Shown: one piece after another, positions 10,924 through 23,558 of the stretch
Layout: each line of letters starts with the position of its first letter
How positions within the stretch are numbered: the stretch's first letter is position 1
The notes under the pieces: generated by a model
What the model was told of the DNA's origin: nothing
Seen by the model: the letters and a program-made list of their open reading frames with translations, nothing else
The model's database searches: none
Program-made: the position numbers and the translations under genes
Origin: Paragordius varius
Taxonomy: Eukaryota; Nematomorpha
DNA: 64,000 nucleotides
Assembly: GCA_964247055.1 (NCBI GenBank)
Contig: OZ176054.1
Span: 9,238,001-9,302,000 of the forward strand
Reading direction: 5' to 3'

Positions 10924-13257
10924 CTAGGCCCAGTCACGCTTCGCTATGACTTAGTCTCACCGATAATTATAATATATCTTGATAATTTGCAATAAATAGA
11001 GGTAATGGAGATAAAAAAAATAATAAAAAAAATATTTAATAAAAGGAATGTCTTTAATTGTTCTTTTACGGGTTTTTGAATAGGCTCAAATACTGTTTCG
11101 AAATCGAACATGTTTAAACTGCCCCTTATTAAAGTTAATATTCACCTTTCATTGGATTTATTTTAAGATTTTCGATTTTAATCATGGTTAAAAGTTTATT
11201 TTGAAATTAGGTTCACACAGCTGGCACAAAGGTTTATAAAAATAAATCATTTGTGGGCCCTTTTTAAAGGAAAGAATGATATTATACAAATTTCCCAGAA
11301 ATGTGTTTAACTGAATTCGTATGGTTTCTAAAATTATTTAAAAATTAGCCCCACAACATTTTTGTATAGCGTCTTAGTTTTAAACCAGTGGACCCCTTAC
11401 CCATAGACCTTTATGGAAAAGGCGCTGAGTAAAATTCTTTGCCTTTATAGGGCAATTATTTGGAATTATCTTTGATACCATCGTCTCATGGGTTATTCAT
11501 AAAATACCTCAAAACTAAATAATTGTTATATGATGGCGTATTTTTAGGGCATAAAGGCCCCAAATAAACGGCTATTAAAGAAATGCCTGACTTTTTTAGC
11601 TAGTTACGGGTAATATTTCAAGCTTTAAATAAGCTCATATGACTTCATAAATTTTTGTAAATTAGCCCTTAAACAAAGCAATTTCGATATAGTGGCGCAG
11701 TTTTGGGCGGGTAACTCCTAACCCAGGGGCAGGTGTAAAAAAGCGTTGGGCAATTTTGGCCTTTATATGGGGAATATCTGGAATTATCTAGTCCATATGT
11801 TCCTATTAGACTCATAGTGTGACATTTGTCTCCAAAGGCATGCTATATCGATATGGTGACGCAGTTTTATGCGGTAGCCCCCTAACAAGGGGCGAAACAA
11901 AAAAACGCTCGATTAATATAATTGACTTGATTCGGTGAATGCCTGGAATCATGATTGATTCCATAAGCTCTCGTGGTATTTTCGAAAAATGCCTCAAAAC
12001 CAAAAAGTTAATCTATGGTGGCGCATTTTTCAGTGCAAGGGCCTAATTAAGGGGTTAATAAAACCGTTCTTTAAATTGCCTTTTTACGGGTAATATTTCA
12101 AGCCCTTATTGAAATCATATGGCCTTAAGTTTTCTAAAATTTGCCTCCAAAGTCACGCTGTATCGATATGGTGGCTCAGTTGTTGGCGGGTACCCTATCC
12201 TGAGGCCAATATAAAAAAGACGTTCGATAAAAAAATTGCCTTTATAGGGGATATCTGGAATCATCATTCATTCCATATGTTCTTAATAGTTTTTGGAAGA
12301 ATGGCTTCCTAAATAATAATTCAATGATAGAACATTTTAAGTTAAGGGCCTAATTAACGGCTAATTTAAAAAATTGCTCCGCTTTAATTTTTTGCGTTTT
12401 TACGGGTATTTCAGGCCCTTATTAAACTTATATAGACGGATAGGTCTTTTGAAAAATAACTCCTTAACAAGGCGATTTCGATATAGTGGTGCAGTTTTAC
12501 GAGGGTAGCTCCCTACCCAGAGGCAGATACAATAAAAGCGCTTGATTAAAATTTTTGCATTTATACGGAGAATACCTGAAATCATGATTGATTCCATATG
12601 CTCTCATTAGTTTTGAAAAATTGCATCAAAACTAAAAAATTATTCTATGGTGACGCATTTTTTCAGGGTTGGAAAAGCCTAATTAACGGAATTTTAAAAA
12701 ATCACACGATCTGTAAGGGTAATATTTTAAGCACCTATTGAACTCATATGTCCTGGTAAATTTTCTGATTTAGCCCCAAAGGCACGCTATTTGATATGAC
12801 GGGTTTTAGTAGGTAAATGTTTACCCAGCAGCAAGTATAAAAAACTCACGATTAAAATTTTTGCCTTTTAACAGGGGATACCTGGAGTTCTCATTAAACT
12901 TTTACGGTCTCATACCTATTTTTGTGGACTTAATTTTTTAAAAAAAAATGTTAAAAAGAGGGCCTAAATAAAAAAAGCCAGCCTACTATGTTCGGCGCAA
13001 TCGAAAAAAGAAAAAAAAATGATATATGAAATCGAATGTTCCAACACGTTTTTCGGAAATTGTCTCAAAGACACAATTTAAAGACCCGTTTTTTACACGG
13101 AGTTGGCCCGAACTGGGGTCCTAATACAAAAAAGAGCGAAGCTATTGTCGAGGCATTTATTAATGATTATATTTTTTGGACCTTTGGATTTGAATGGGTC
13201 TGCCGGTTCGGAAACAGATCACAAAGCCACCAATTTCTATTTTTATAAATATAAAGA
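10924..13257 (-). mobile_element. Right Helitron-like element, inverted relative to the left one
   Basis: Read on the minus strand, the element begins TCTTTATATTTATAAAAATA after a host A and ends with the same hairpin block followed by CTAG at 10924-10927. It aligns along its length with the element at 437-3468 and carries the same tandem units of about 310-330 bp. It has an empty AATTTACA site where the left copy has its insertion. The base after CTAG is C rather than the expected T, so that end may be mutated. It is 2334 bp long with no Rep/helicase ORF. Confidence 0.7.
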
Positions 13258-13436
13258 TTTTCTTTGCTTTATATGCTTTCTGGTAACAGTTAATGTAAAA
13301 CCAGCTCTGTATTGTTACTCAAACCAATAAACATCACAAAATCGAAATTAATGTAATATAAAAATTTAGCTATACTTATAGATAATCATCATAAGAATTT
13401 AAATTTTAAATTATTTTCTTAATGTCATTTATATAG

Positions 13437-13509
13437 ATCCAGAGGAATACCTCCTGGAACTGAAGGATTTGTTATCAACGCTGCCGAAATCTGTGTACCT
13501 AACGATAAG
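13437..13509 (+). pseudogene. Possible orphan exon of an unknown gene
   Basis: A short stretch with near-normal base composition lies between an acceptor-like TATATAG and a donor-like AAG/GTATAT. In one frame it reads RGIPPGTEGFVINAAEICVP followed by NDK, with no stop. It is not part of CFP1 as I know it and does not match the left-edge gene. It may be a stranded exon of a gene disrupted by the Helitron, an upstream exon of a neighbouring gene, or chance. I do not recognise the peptide. Confidence 0.25.
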
Positions 13510-13924
13510 GTATATCATATTTTTAAAATATATTTTCGCTAATGTTTTGATTGTTTAAAAAATATTTTAGTTTAATTACAGTATTTAAAATTATATAGAA
13601 AAAACGGAATATATTGATTTTCATTGAGTATTTTTTATGTTACATATATATAAATTTAGTTGGATTTAGTAAAATGAAGTTTATTTCAAATCTATCCATT
13701 TAAAATGAGCCAAAATTTGCAAACAATATATTCTTTAATATAAGTTTTATAAGTTTTGATCAAATAAATTGATTTTTACCGATTATAGCCATATATGAAA
13801 AAAGTGTATATAAATTTTTTATACTTTGACAATTATTTTATTTTTATATATATGTCAAAACGGTCATATATCTTGAGGGAATTTTTCGCACCTGTGTATA
13901 ATAAAAATTATAAAAATAAATTTG

Positions 13925-14444
13925 AGTTGGGATTTATAAAAATTAATGAAGGAAACGGTCCCAATTTAAATTTATGCTTCTATCCTAGTAAAAATTATAT
14001 AAATATGCCAAAATATCTAAATAAAATTTTTGTTTTGAAAAGAAAGTTCCATGTCAACTACTTCGACGCCATTTTATTTTATAAAATTTTTGCAAAATAT
14101 CGTCTTCATTTAATTTTAAGGGTAAAATTGAACCTATTTTTTTATTTAAATCCATCTAACATTGATCGAAATGGAAAAAGCGGTTTATTTTGTATTATTT
14201 TTCAATTTTACCATTGCACATATGTCACGTTGACTAAATTTTTACCTTTCGGTTTTAAGTTAAAATAAGTAATATCAAGTTTTTTTGAATAAATTTTTTT
14301 TATATATTTAGGTTTATTAATATTATATAAATGTGAAATTTTGCCATGGTTTCTCCATATTTTTTGAAGAATTAATTTAAACTGGGGCGTTTAAAGACCC
14401 CAATTTGAATCGAAGGACTAAAATGAATGTGCTGTATCCAAGTG
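13925..14444. mobile_element. TTAA-type MITE copy (left end decayed), plus a fragment to about 14700
   Basis: The sequence follows the copy at 8678-9248 in the opposite orientation, including the GAAACGGTCCCAATTTAAAT, CAACTACTTCGACGCCATT and GCCATGGTTTC blocks. It ends in GTATCCAAGTG followed by TTAA at 14445-14448. The left end is too diverged to place exactly. A second partial copy lies at about 14500-14700 (GCCATGGTTTCACTTCATAT, CTACCCCAATTTATCGAAGG). Confidence 0.55.
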
Positions 14445-14786
14445 TTAAATAACATTATTAATAGAAACATAAAAAATGGTTTTTATTATTTTTAAATTTA
14501 GCTAATGCAAAAATGTCTTGACTAAAATTTTACCTTTGTTTTTTAGCTTAAAGTAAGTAATATCTAGTATTTAAAATAAATTTTTATTATATTTCCATTT
14601 TTTATATAAGAGCAAACCTTTGCCATGGTTTCACTTCATATAAATTTTTAAAATATTTAAACACAATCCCAGGACATTTTACTACCCCAATTTATCGAAG
14701 GAAAATAAATGTTTTGTAAAGTGTTAACTAATTTAAGTGGAATGAATAATAATTTTTTTTAAAACTGTTAAGTTTATAAGGAAGAA

Positions 14787-17308
14787 ATGAATAATAAATG
14801 TTCTGATAAAACTCAGGTGTTAAAAACTGATGATTTACTGATGATGAAAAAGCGAGATCGCAAAGACAGGGTAGAGAGAGATGCGGCCAAAGAAATTTAT
14901 TGTATATGCCGTACCTCAGATGTTAGCCGATTTATGATGTAAAAATTATCTTCTACATTGTTTATAGTGGTTGCGACAAATGCAACGAATGGTATCATGG
15001 GGACTGCATCAAAATTACACAATCGGATGCCAATAATATAGAGAAATTTTTTTGCTCCTCATGTTTAAGTATGAAACTGCTTTAAATGTTTTTAGAAAAA
15101 TATCCTGCATTGAAAATTGTTTACAAAGAGTCTAAAGTTTATTTTTATTTTAATACATAAACAGGATAAACCCAAAATTTTAAAATGCGGTAAATGTAAA
15201 GGATGCATAGCCACTACCGACTGCTTTGAATGTGATTTTTGTAAAGTTTACATTTTCTTTTTATTCTTTTAAGTATAATGCCAAATATGCTGGTCAAAAG
15301 CCTCGACTGAAATGCAGATTACGAAAATGTTTGAATCCAAAAAAATTGCTTCCTAAAGTATTTTGTTAGTTAATTTTTTAGGATATAGAAGATATGAAAA
15401 GTGAAATGACTCACATTAAACAGCATGCTAAACAAAGTTAATATTATCTTTTTTGATTAACAGTGTAAAAATTTACCTTGCTCCTTTTTAAAATATTTTT
15501 TGGAATTTTTTTATGGTTTTTTAATCTTGGCAGTATTTTTTATCTTTTAGATTTTTCATGCAAAATAATTTTGGATAATTATATTCATAAAACCATGATG
15601 TATTTCAGCAAAATAAATACAGTAACGAGAGCTATTATTAGGTATTGTCAGTTGACATTTTCGAAATAATTATTTATTAATTGTGGAGAATAAATGCAGT
15701 GCCGCATGTAGGCAATGAAATATCATGTAGCAGCTTTTCGCAAACCATTATATCATTTTTTTAGAATTTGAATTTAAAGTTTATAATTCTTTGTAAAAAA
15801 AAAACAAAAAAATGATTCCCAATTTATTTATTTAATTTGGGTGTATAAATGATAAGAAAAAATTATATATATCGGCACAAAAAAATGATTTTACCTACTT
15901 CAGATAAAAGGTTAATATAAATATTAGTAACTGTTTCTTTTTAGTAAATTTGATTTATATCTATAATAGTTTTTTAAAAAATGTATATTTGACATATCCC
16001 GCCATCAAAATTTAATTTATCCGTTTTAAATGGATTTTTAATTTACTATTATTTGTTTAATAATTAATCCTATTTATTGAATCCATGATCCATGCTTCGG
16101 TTTAAATTTCATAATCTTTTCATGATAAAATGAAATTGCTAAGATATGCTACACAATTTCAATCAAATATGATGATTAATAAAAATTCTCATATAAATAT
16201 TCTTTTACCCAATTAAATTACCCAAATATTCAATAACATGCATGGTTATAAAATGTTTGTCATAGAGTGAGATATAAATTAACCTTTTATTTTTATTAAG
16301 ATGATAGACAACTACAATTGATTGATACACATAATATATTTACCACGACCCTTTTTTCTGGACCTGTTTCAACGGATAAAAATGTTGGAAATCAAAAGAA
16401 AAAAGTTGAATCCTCATTGCCTTTAAATACTAAAGAATTGCCTAAGGACAAGATTCAAATTCTTTCAAACAACAGCACACAAAAAACTACTGAAACCAAT
16501 CATAAAGATAATATTATAAATACACTTTTGGTAAAACAAAAAAATGTATCAAAGATTGAGGAAAAAGCTGATAATATGAGTAAAGCTTCTACAATGGAAA
16601 GCACACAGCCTACAATAAAAAGGTATTAGTTTTGTGTGTACGTTTTTATACGAAGAAAGTCTAAAAATATAAATTATCAATTTTTTTTGTTATATATGAA
16701 TTAAACACATTTTTTTGGATTCCATTATAGCAGAAAAAACATTTCAAAAAAAATACATGATTTTACTTATTTTTTACTTGGCATCGCTATTTAAATACAT
16801 TTTTTGCGAAAAAAATTCGAATATAACCAATGTTTATATAATTCAACAAAATGTTTATAATTAAAATGTTTTAATTTTAATAACGGCAGCTTTTATGCAT
16901 GTAATTTTTATACCGTAAGAAGCGAAATGCATACGCATTATTGAACTAATTATATCTGATCATCATGCAATTTTCTCATTTCAAAATAAGATCCTATATT
17001 TTAGTTTTTTTATCATGTAAAGTTTAACGTTTACTCGGTATTTGGGACAATTAACAAGAGTTTAATAATCATTTTGACGCATTAATAAATATATCTAAAG
17101 TTTGGTATATTGAATATCAACTTTAAAAACAAAGAATAAAACTCATGTTGATATGTGTCTTCTATCTAGCTTAGGACAAACTTTTTATTTAATTTTTTAT
17201 AATGTTTTAGTGAATACGGTGACTCGGTTGTGGATTCTAAGCGTTATACGTCAACATCCTCAGGGTCAGGCGATGAAATTATAACGGAAAATCGGAGACA
17301 AAATACGG

Positions 17309-17352
<44 letters not shown>

Positions 17353-20300
17353 TACATTTACAGTTCGAATTCACCCTAAAAATAAATTGTTTTTTCTGGG
17401 ATAACATAACTCATCATTAACATGAATTAATTTTTTATGGTATAATCTATTATCCTTTAAGTATGTAATTTTTAATATTTTAAAACACATAATTACTACC
17501 AAGGTGATTTTGAATTGTTTATTGTGAATGTAATTTGTTCAAGGGTGAATTTGATTTGTAAATGGTATATTTTTTAGTATTTGTAGGAATAATTTATTTT
17601 CAAATATACCATTGAAACATAGTTTAATAAAATATTCTTTATCAGACAAAAAAACTTTTTTACCATTTAATTTAAAGATAATTTTTATTTTTTAAGATTT
17701 TTTTAACTTATCTAATAGAGAAAAATAATTACAGGTACCTCAATTACCAATTGAGTTAATTTTTGTTAGTATTCGTAGACCGCTTCGACACAAAAGCATG
17801 AATTCTAATTTATATATATTATTTACAAATTTTGCAACGAAGTTTAATTAATTATATTTCGGCTAGCTTTTGCCATATTTTTTTGTTTTTTGACTTGCTA
17901 TCTATATTTTTTACGTTTTTGAAAAGCATGTTTATGTATTTATATATATCCATATACAGTATGCATTTTGAAGGTTGCTTATTTCACACTATAGTAGGGC
18001 AATTTGCAACACACTAGTGTATGGAAAAAAGAAAGGAAAAAATTGTTTTATTAACATTTTGTTGTTTTTTTCATCCACTACTGTGTTGCAAATTGTCCAA
18101 CTATATTGTGAAATAAGCAACGATTAAAATGCATACTGTAATAAAATCATCATAGCTTAAATCTTTACCACTATCAAAAAGTATTTCTGACACGCCAAAA
18201 AATAATCATAATAATGATAAAAAAGACGAATCTAATACTAACTCCTCACAAAGTAGTAATGATATTCATTCCAGCACAGATCAAGAAGAATCTGACCGGC
18301 CAACTAAAATTAGTGTTGGGGAATTCGATGTTAATTCTAAACACCAAGGTTTGAATCAAAACATTACAAAAACAACAACCCCATTAGCTAAGAAATCGCT
18401 GAGTTCTGCTCCTGAAAAAAAGAAATCATTTGAAATGGGCCCAGAAATACCAGAAGATATTGAAGATAATACAACGGATGATCCGGATTTTGAAAAGGTT
18501 TTTTGTCTCTCTCTCTCATTAAATACAGTTGAGCCCGATGACGGTGATTATAGGAAAATAGATATGAATAATTTTTGATAGAAATACAGTAAAAATTTGA
18601 CAAAACGTAAAAATATAGAGACAAATATTTTTTTCTAAAATACAACCCCATACTTTTGTAAATCTCATTTTTTTGAATAAATTTATTGTTTAAAACTCCA
18701 AAGTATATAATAGAGATGTATATTGGTAAGTTATTAAATGATTTTAATAAGATAAACTAAGGATTGAAAAGTATGGTTGTCTTTTGAAAAAAAAATGTCT
18801 TAAATTTTTTTCACATTTTTCGTATAGTTTCAAACTTTAGTTTAAATTGCAAAATGTTAAAATAATTTTTTCACATTTTCAACTTATTATAAGGCTGCAT
18901 AAATCTCCAGAAATTAATAAGTTTGTGGGTAATTTTATCGCGAAAATAGCTTAAATTTAGGACTTTTTACTAAAATCGAAAAAGAAGATGATAAACAGCA
19001 TATCCATAATGGGGGTTTGAATCGGACCGATTTTACTCTTTACAATTTGTGACTCTTTGACCAAAAATTAAAATTCCATGATTTCTTGAATCCCTGGTTT
19101 ATTTATAATGAAGGGTTAGATCATTATAAATTTTGCATGTTCAATGAAAAAAAGCATCATCTACGAAGATGTTTATTGCAGATATTATTACTATATACCT
19201 AGTAAATTTAATATAAATTTCGCTTTTTCCATATGACAAAATTCGGTGGAATTCAAATTTTTTTACTATACAATTTGTTATAGGAAATACCAAGCAAACC
19301 TAAAGCGGATCTAAAGAAAAAAGGACATAAAGTAACATCAATTTTTGAAATTTTCATCATTATTTTAACGCTAAATTTTGTTAAATTATGAAAAAGCTAA
19401 TACTTCATTTTTCTATATATAATACCTTATGATATTATATTGTATATAATATATAATTAATTTATTATTATCACTTGAATATTAAGGATATATAAATTCC
19501 TTTTTCATATATGTAGTCGACTTTTTATCTATATTAAATTTAAATAGTTCCTTTTTTCATGCTTACTTATAATAATAAAAGACGTAAGTAAAAATTTTTT
19601 AAATGTCTCAATATTTATAATTAGATTTTTCACATTGAAAGTTTTTTTCTTCTCTCTTTTTAAAATATTTGTGTTTTACATTCATTAATTTATATATAGA
19701 GCGAACACATTTCTAACGCCCAAAAAGGAAAACGAATGTATAAAAAGCGCTCTTCTCACAAAGGTCAATTTTATAGTTTAATATGGGAAAATTTAATATT
19801 TATCACCAAAAATTCGCATGTATTAAATTAGATTTCCAACATTTTATTTAAATATTAAATTATTTATCTGTGATCAAATACGCCAAAGAGTAAGTATTTT
19901 ATAAAATTTTATAATTTGTACATTATATTCCATAAAAATATTAAGTCATAACATTAACTTCAAAGATTAAATAGTTTTAATATATAAAACTATTTTATTA
20001 TATATAATAGCATTTTTACAAATTTTATTTAAACATTTGTTTTACCAAATTTTCGTTCCTTATTTCCTTAATCCAAAACCTATGGGCTATATATAAGGTT
20101 ATAGAACAATATGAAAATTTTTAAACTTTAAACTTAAACAGTTGAGTTAAATATATTTCAAAGATAAAACAACCAATTTATCTACAGATTGCAACATAAA
20201 AAGTGAAACAGCTAATAACAATAATATTGGCGCCTCAACACAGACGAATCCTACCATGACCAATCAAAAAACGTCTTACGTTAACAAGAATAGAAATACT

Positions 20301-23300
20301 GGGACAGCTAAAATATTTTATCCACCTATGCAATGCCATGGGCCAAAATGTATAAAATCAAATAGACCCGGTTCCAAATACTGTAGCGATGAGTGTGGTC
20401 TTAAACTAGCAACGAAGTAATATTTGCATCTTCTGTTCTCCTAAAATTAGATTGATTTATAGCGTTTTTTAGCGTTAAAAAGAGTTAATTTGACTAATAA
20501 GTTGTAATTATGATTTTCTAACATGTAAATAACGATGATAATTTTGCTTTTGTTTTGAATATTTGAGTTTTTTGAAGTATTCTTTAAATCTGAATCTAAT
20601 CATTTTAATACCATAATTTGTTTTAAAAATACTAGACTGATAAATCAATAATAAGCATAATTAATGCTTTAAAATAACTTTTTTGTTTCATAATAATTCA
20701 TTGATGATATGTTAATATTAGACGCATATTTGAATTTTTACCCATGCGAATTCAACAGTACCAAAATAACCCTGGAATATCTGATCAACTTAACCGTGAA
20801 GCATGGGAACGCATTCGTATGTCTCAGCTAAAAGCCCAAACTCGGCTTGAAGAATTAAATCGAACTAAGGAAGTCCTGGAAAGTACGATTGCCCATTGCA
20901 AATCACTTAGTATAGAGGAAAATATTGATGTATGGTTTGTTGTTTAAACATTTCTCTTCTTTTTTTGGTTTGGTTTATGAGATTTAAAAATTTATTTGTT
21001 TGTTTTATGGGTATTATAGAGGTAAATTTGGATATAAATGGAATTTCATTTTTTTACCCTTTATAGTCAATTAAATTACATAAAATCAACCATAGCTCTC
21101 GTTATTGTGTATATATATAAAAATTTTGTTTGTATATATGTATCATATAATGTACAAATATAGAATCAAGAATCTGAAATTGAAGAGCTAGAAGCCAACA
21201 TATTTTGTGTAACATGTGGTCACCCCATAAATTCGAAATCTGCCCAACGACACATGGAAAAATGTTTTGCTAAAGTATATTCTTATCTTTATATTAAATA
21301 GATTTCCCTTTTAATGAGCTTTTTTATAATAAAACTATTTCTAAATAAGTCCATAAATTCAAATTATAAGCGTTTAAAGTTGAGCATATGCCTTCTTACA
21401 AAGATACTATTTTTGAATATCAAAACACTAGATAATGATCCTAAAAAAATTATTTTTTAATTTTTTTTCCAAAGATCAGTATTATATTAGTCAGTTATTG
21501 TATATCCCATTTAACACGGTTAGTCTCCCATTATGTTGTTTTTTGGGTTTATTTTAAAAGAGGGGGAAGGGGTTCATTTATTAGTTTTTTATATGTATGG
21601 ATTCTATTTCATTCGGCTTATTACAACATCATCGGATTTTATATAGTTACGAAAAATATATTTTACTAATTTTTTGTTTAAATTTTTTATAATTTTTTTT
21701 TCAAAAAACGATGGTACACTGCGTACTACCTTTTTGACAAAAGATAAAAATTATAAATTGTTGTTTTAAATTTGATAATAACCAATATGTATTGAGTTTT
21801 AACGAAATTTTACGTAAAAAAATTAGATTGAAAGCCAAACGTCATACGGTTCAAGTTTTCGCACCAATTTGGGTATCGATTTATTTTGTGATGTTTATAA
21901 CCCTGACTCCCAAACCTTTTGTAAACGTCTAAAAGTTCTATGTCCTGAACATACAAAAGAACCCAAGGTTACTTATTATATTATATTTTTTTGGCCCGAA
22001 AATATGTTAGCAAAAAAAATATTTTTTCGGAATTCCTGAGTTAAATAACTTTCATATATTGAGTAATATAAAAAAGATAACATAAAAACTAAATGACATT
22101 TTTTTTGTCAAACGTTTAATACAGAGTTTTTGAGTTTTAATATAGGATTAGAAATGTAGATTGGTAACACACTCAATTTTTTTATACTTTTAATCATTTT
22201 GGTTATGTAAAATGAGGATAAGGTTTTAAAAAGTATGGCTGTTTGTTTAATATTTGTCTATTTCACATAATTTTATCATTCATTTTCACACCTAATATCA
22301 AAGATGAAACCATATTTAGATTAATATTAAATTCCATACCATCTATTAATTTGGTAATGAATGGGAATGTTTATATTTTTGGTAAAGATATCGGAAAATG
22401 AAGTTTGCGGTTGTCCCTTAGTCACAAACGTATTCAAAGAAACTGGTAAATATTGTTTAGCGTCCAAACGGAAATGTGTTCGACATTTGAATTGGGAAAA
22501 ATTGCGAAGGGCTGAGATTGATATGGAAAAAGTTAGACAGGTAATTAATAAACCAACCTGAGAAATTACTAATTTAAGTTTAATTATGAAATAATGAATA
22601 TTCTATATAAAATTCCATCCAAACAGTTTAAACCTAATAAAAAATACATTTTTTCAAATATTTTGCCCTATATTATTTATACTAACAGAACTATATCGTC
22701 AAAGAGGAATAATTTTTATCGTATTTTTTTATTCAAACTTTATTCGAAATATTTGATACATCTCGCAATCTTTTTAAATAGGTTAATTTGGATAATTATA
22801 TTACCCATTGAAAAAAAACTTTAATATATAAAAAAATTGAATATATCCTAATATTTAATGATTATAACAATTTAATTTGTTGATAGATGTACCATTTAAA
22901 CCTCAACCCTAGTCCAATTTAAATATATCCTAAAATATTTCACCCTATAAAATATGCGTTTTTTATCAGTAATTAGTTACATGTTTATGTATTTAAAAAA
23001 AATGAAATTTCGTTCATTATTAACGTATTACAGAAAAATAATAAATGCCATAAATTTTTTTTTCATGTTAATGATAATTATTATTAGCTCAAAAACACAT
23101 TTATTTTTAGCAGGTGAATTTGGCATATTAAGGGATGAATTTTATTAAATGGCATATATCACTAGATGGAGTTTTTTAAATTTTAAGATTTTTTTTGCAT
23201 AAAAAAAATATAATTCAAGCTTCTTCTGTTGGATGATTTGTTTGAAGAAGAACGACAAATACGCTCCCAGTTAGCTAATAGGGCAAGTGTATTAGGTCTT

Positions 23301-23558
23301 ATCTTACATCAAACTATTATGCATAACACGGAAAAACCTATCCTTGATACGAAACGCATCTTACAAAAAAATGGTTTTAAACCCGAAAATATGATCATAA
23401 ATGACAACAACCCAACAAAAGCAAAATCAGAAATTAATACAATTGACACTAAAGATAACTTAAACGATGATAAAATGTCAAAAATTTCGACTACCAATTC
23501 ATTTAGTGACGAATTTGTCAAAGCGATGATGTTACATGCTGATAAACCTATTCAATAA
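14787..23558 (+). CDS. CXXC1: CXXC-type zinc finger protein 1 (CFP1), SET1 H3K4-methyltransferase complex subunit
   Basis: CFP1 targets the SET1/COMPASS methyltransferase to chromatin. Seventeen exons join in frame to 855 aa (human about 656; the extra length is in low-complexity linkers): 14787-14938, 14968-15068, 15096-15136, 15165-15245, 15274-15357, 15382-15436, 16301-16622, 17211-17307, 18156-18497, 19284-19331, 19700-19763, 20188-20416, 20722-20929, 21164-21274, 21827-21967, 22388-22540, 23220-23558. A PHD finger occupies residues 38-84 (YCICRTSDVSRFMIGCDKCN). A CXXC finger lies at about 105-146 (KCGKCKGC...CDFC...KCRLRKC). The CFP1-specific C-terminal half includes KYCSDECGLKLAT, FCVTCGHPI, LFCDVYNPDSQTFCKRLKVL, VCGCPLV, NWEKLRRAE and LHQTIMHN. 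Introns 1-5 are 24-29 bp; the others are 234-864 bp. A stop lies upstream of the ATG in frame. In the CXXC finger the usual KFGG reads KYAG. Confidence 0.95.
17346..17570. mobile_element. MITE of the TATACCATTT family in CFP1 intron 7/8 region
   Basis: It lies in the intron 17308-18155, next to a TA microsatellite (about 17312-17349). It begins with ACATTTACAGTTCGAATTCA and ends with GGTGAATTTGATTTG, TAAATGGTATAT, the inverted form. Internal subterminal motifs (TTGTTCAAGGGTGAATTTGA) match the family described in DDX10 introns. Confidence 0.6.
17955..18140. mobile_element. TACAGTATGC hairpin MITE (Tc1/mariner-like) in a CFP1 intron
   Basis: This element of about 186 bp is a near-perfect hairpin. 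It starts TACAGTATGCATTT and ends AAATGCATACTGTA, with inner inverted blocks GGTTGCTTATTTCACACTAT and GCAATTTGCAACACA. The terminal TA plus CAGT fits Tc1/mariner MITEs. Its right end lies 15 bp before exon 9 of CFP1. Relatives are at 29883-30100 and 35052-35238. Confidence 0.72.
18585..18855. mobile_element. TACAGTAAAAATT MITE (Tc1/mariner-like) in a CFP1 intron
   Basis: It begins TACAGTAAAAATTTG, followed by GACAAAACGTAAAAATATA and ACAACCCCATACTTT. The inverted half (AAGTATGGTTGTCTTTTG) lies near 18771. It belongs to the family whose clearest copy is at 63273-63536. The right end is decayed. Confidence 0.6.

Noticed and set aside
437-13257. A 12.8-kb palindrome taken as an assembly artefact or host segmental inverted duplication
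   Set aside because: The repeat boundaries coincide with TC and hairpin-CTAG ends, and the arms differ by substitutions, unit number and one insertion. Two Helitron copies explain it better.
13795-14268. 157-codon ORF on the plus strand
   Set aside because: It lies mostly inside a TTAA-type MITE copy whose other copies do not keep the frame. The peptide is the low-complexity Phe/Tyr/Lys/Asn mix expected from AT-rich DNA.
22594-23148. Two ORFs of 64 and 76 codons in the last CFP1 intron
   Set aside because: The composition is Ile/Phe/Lys/Asn-rich like the intron, and CFP1 exons 16 and 17 join without them.
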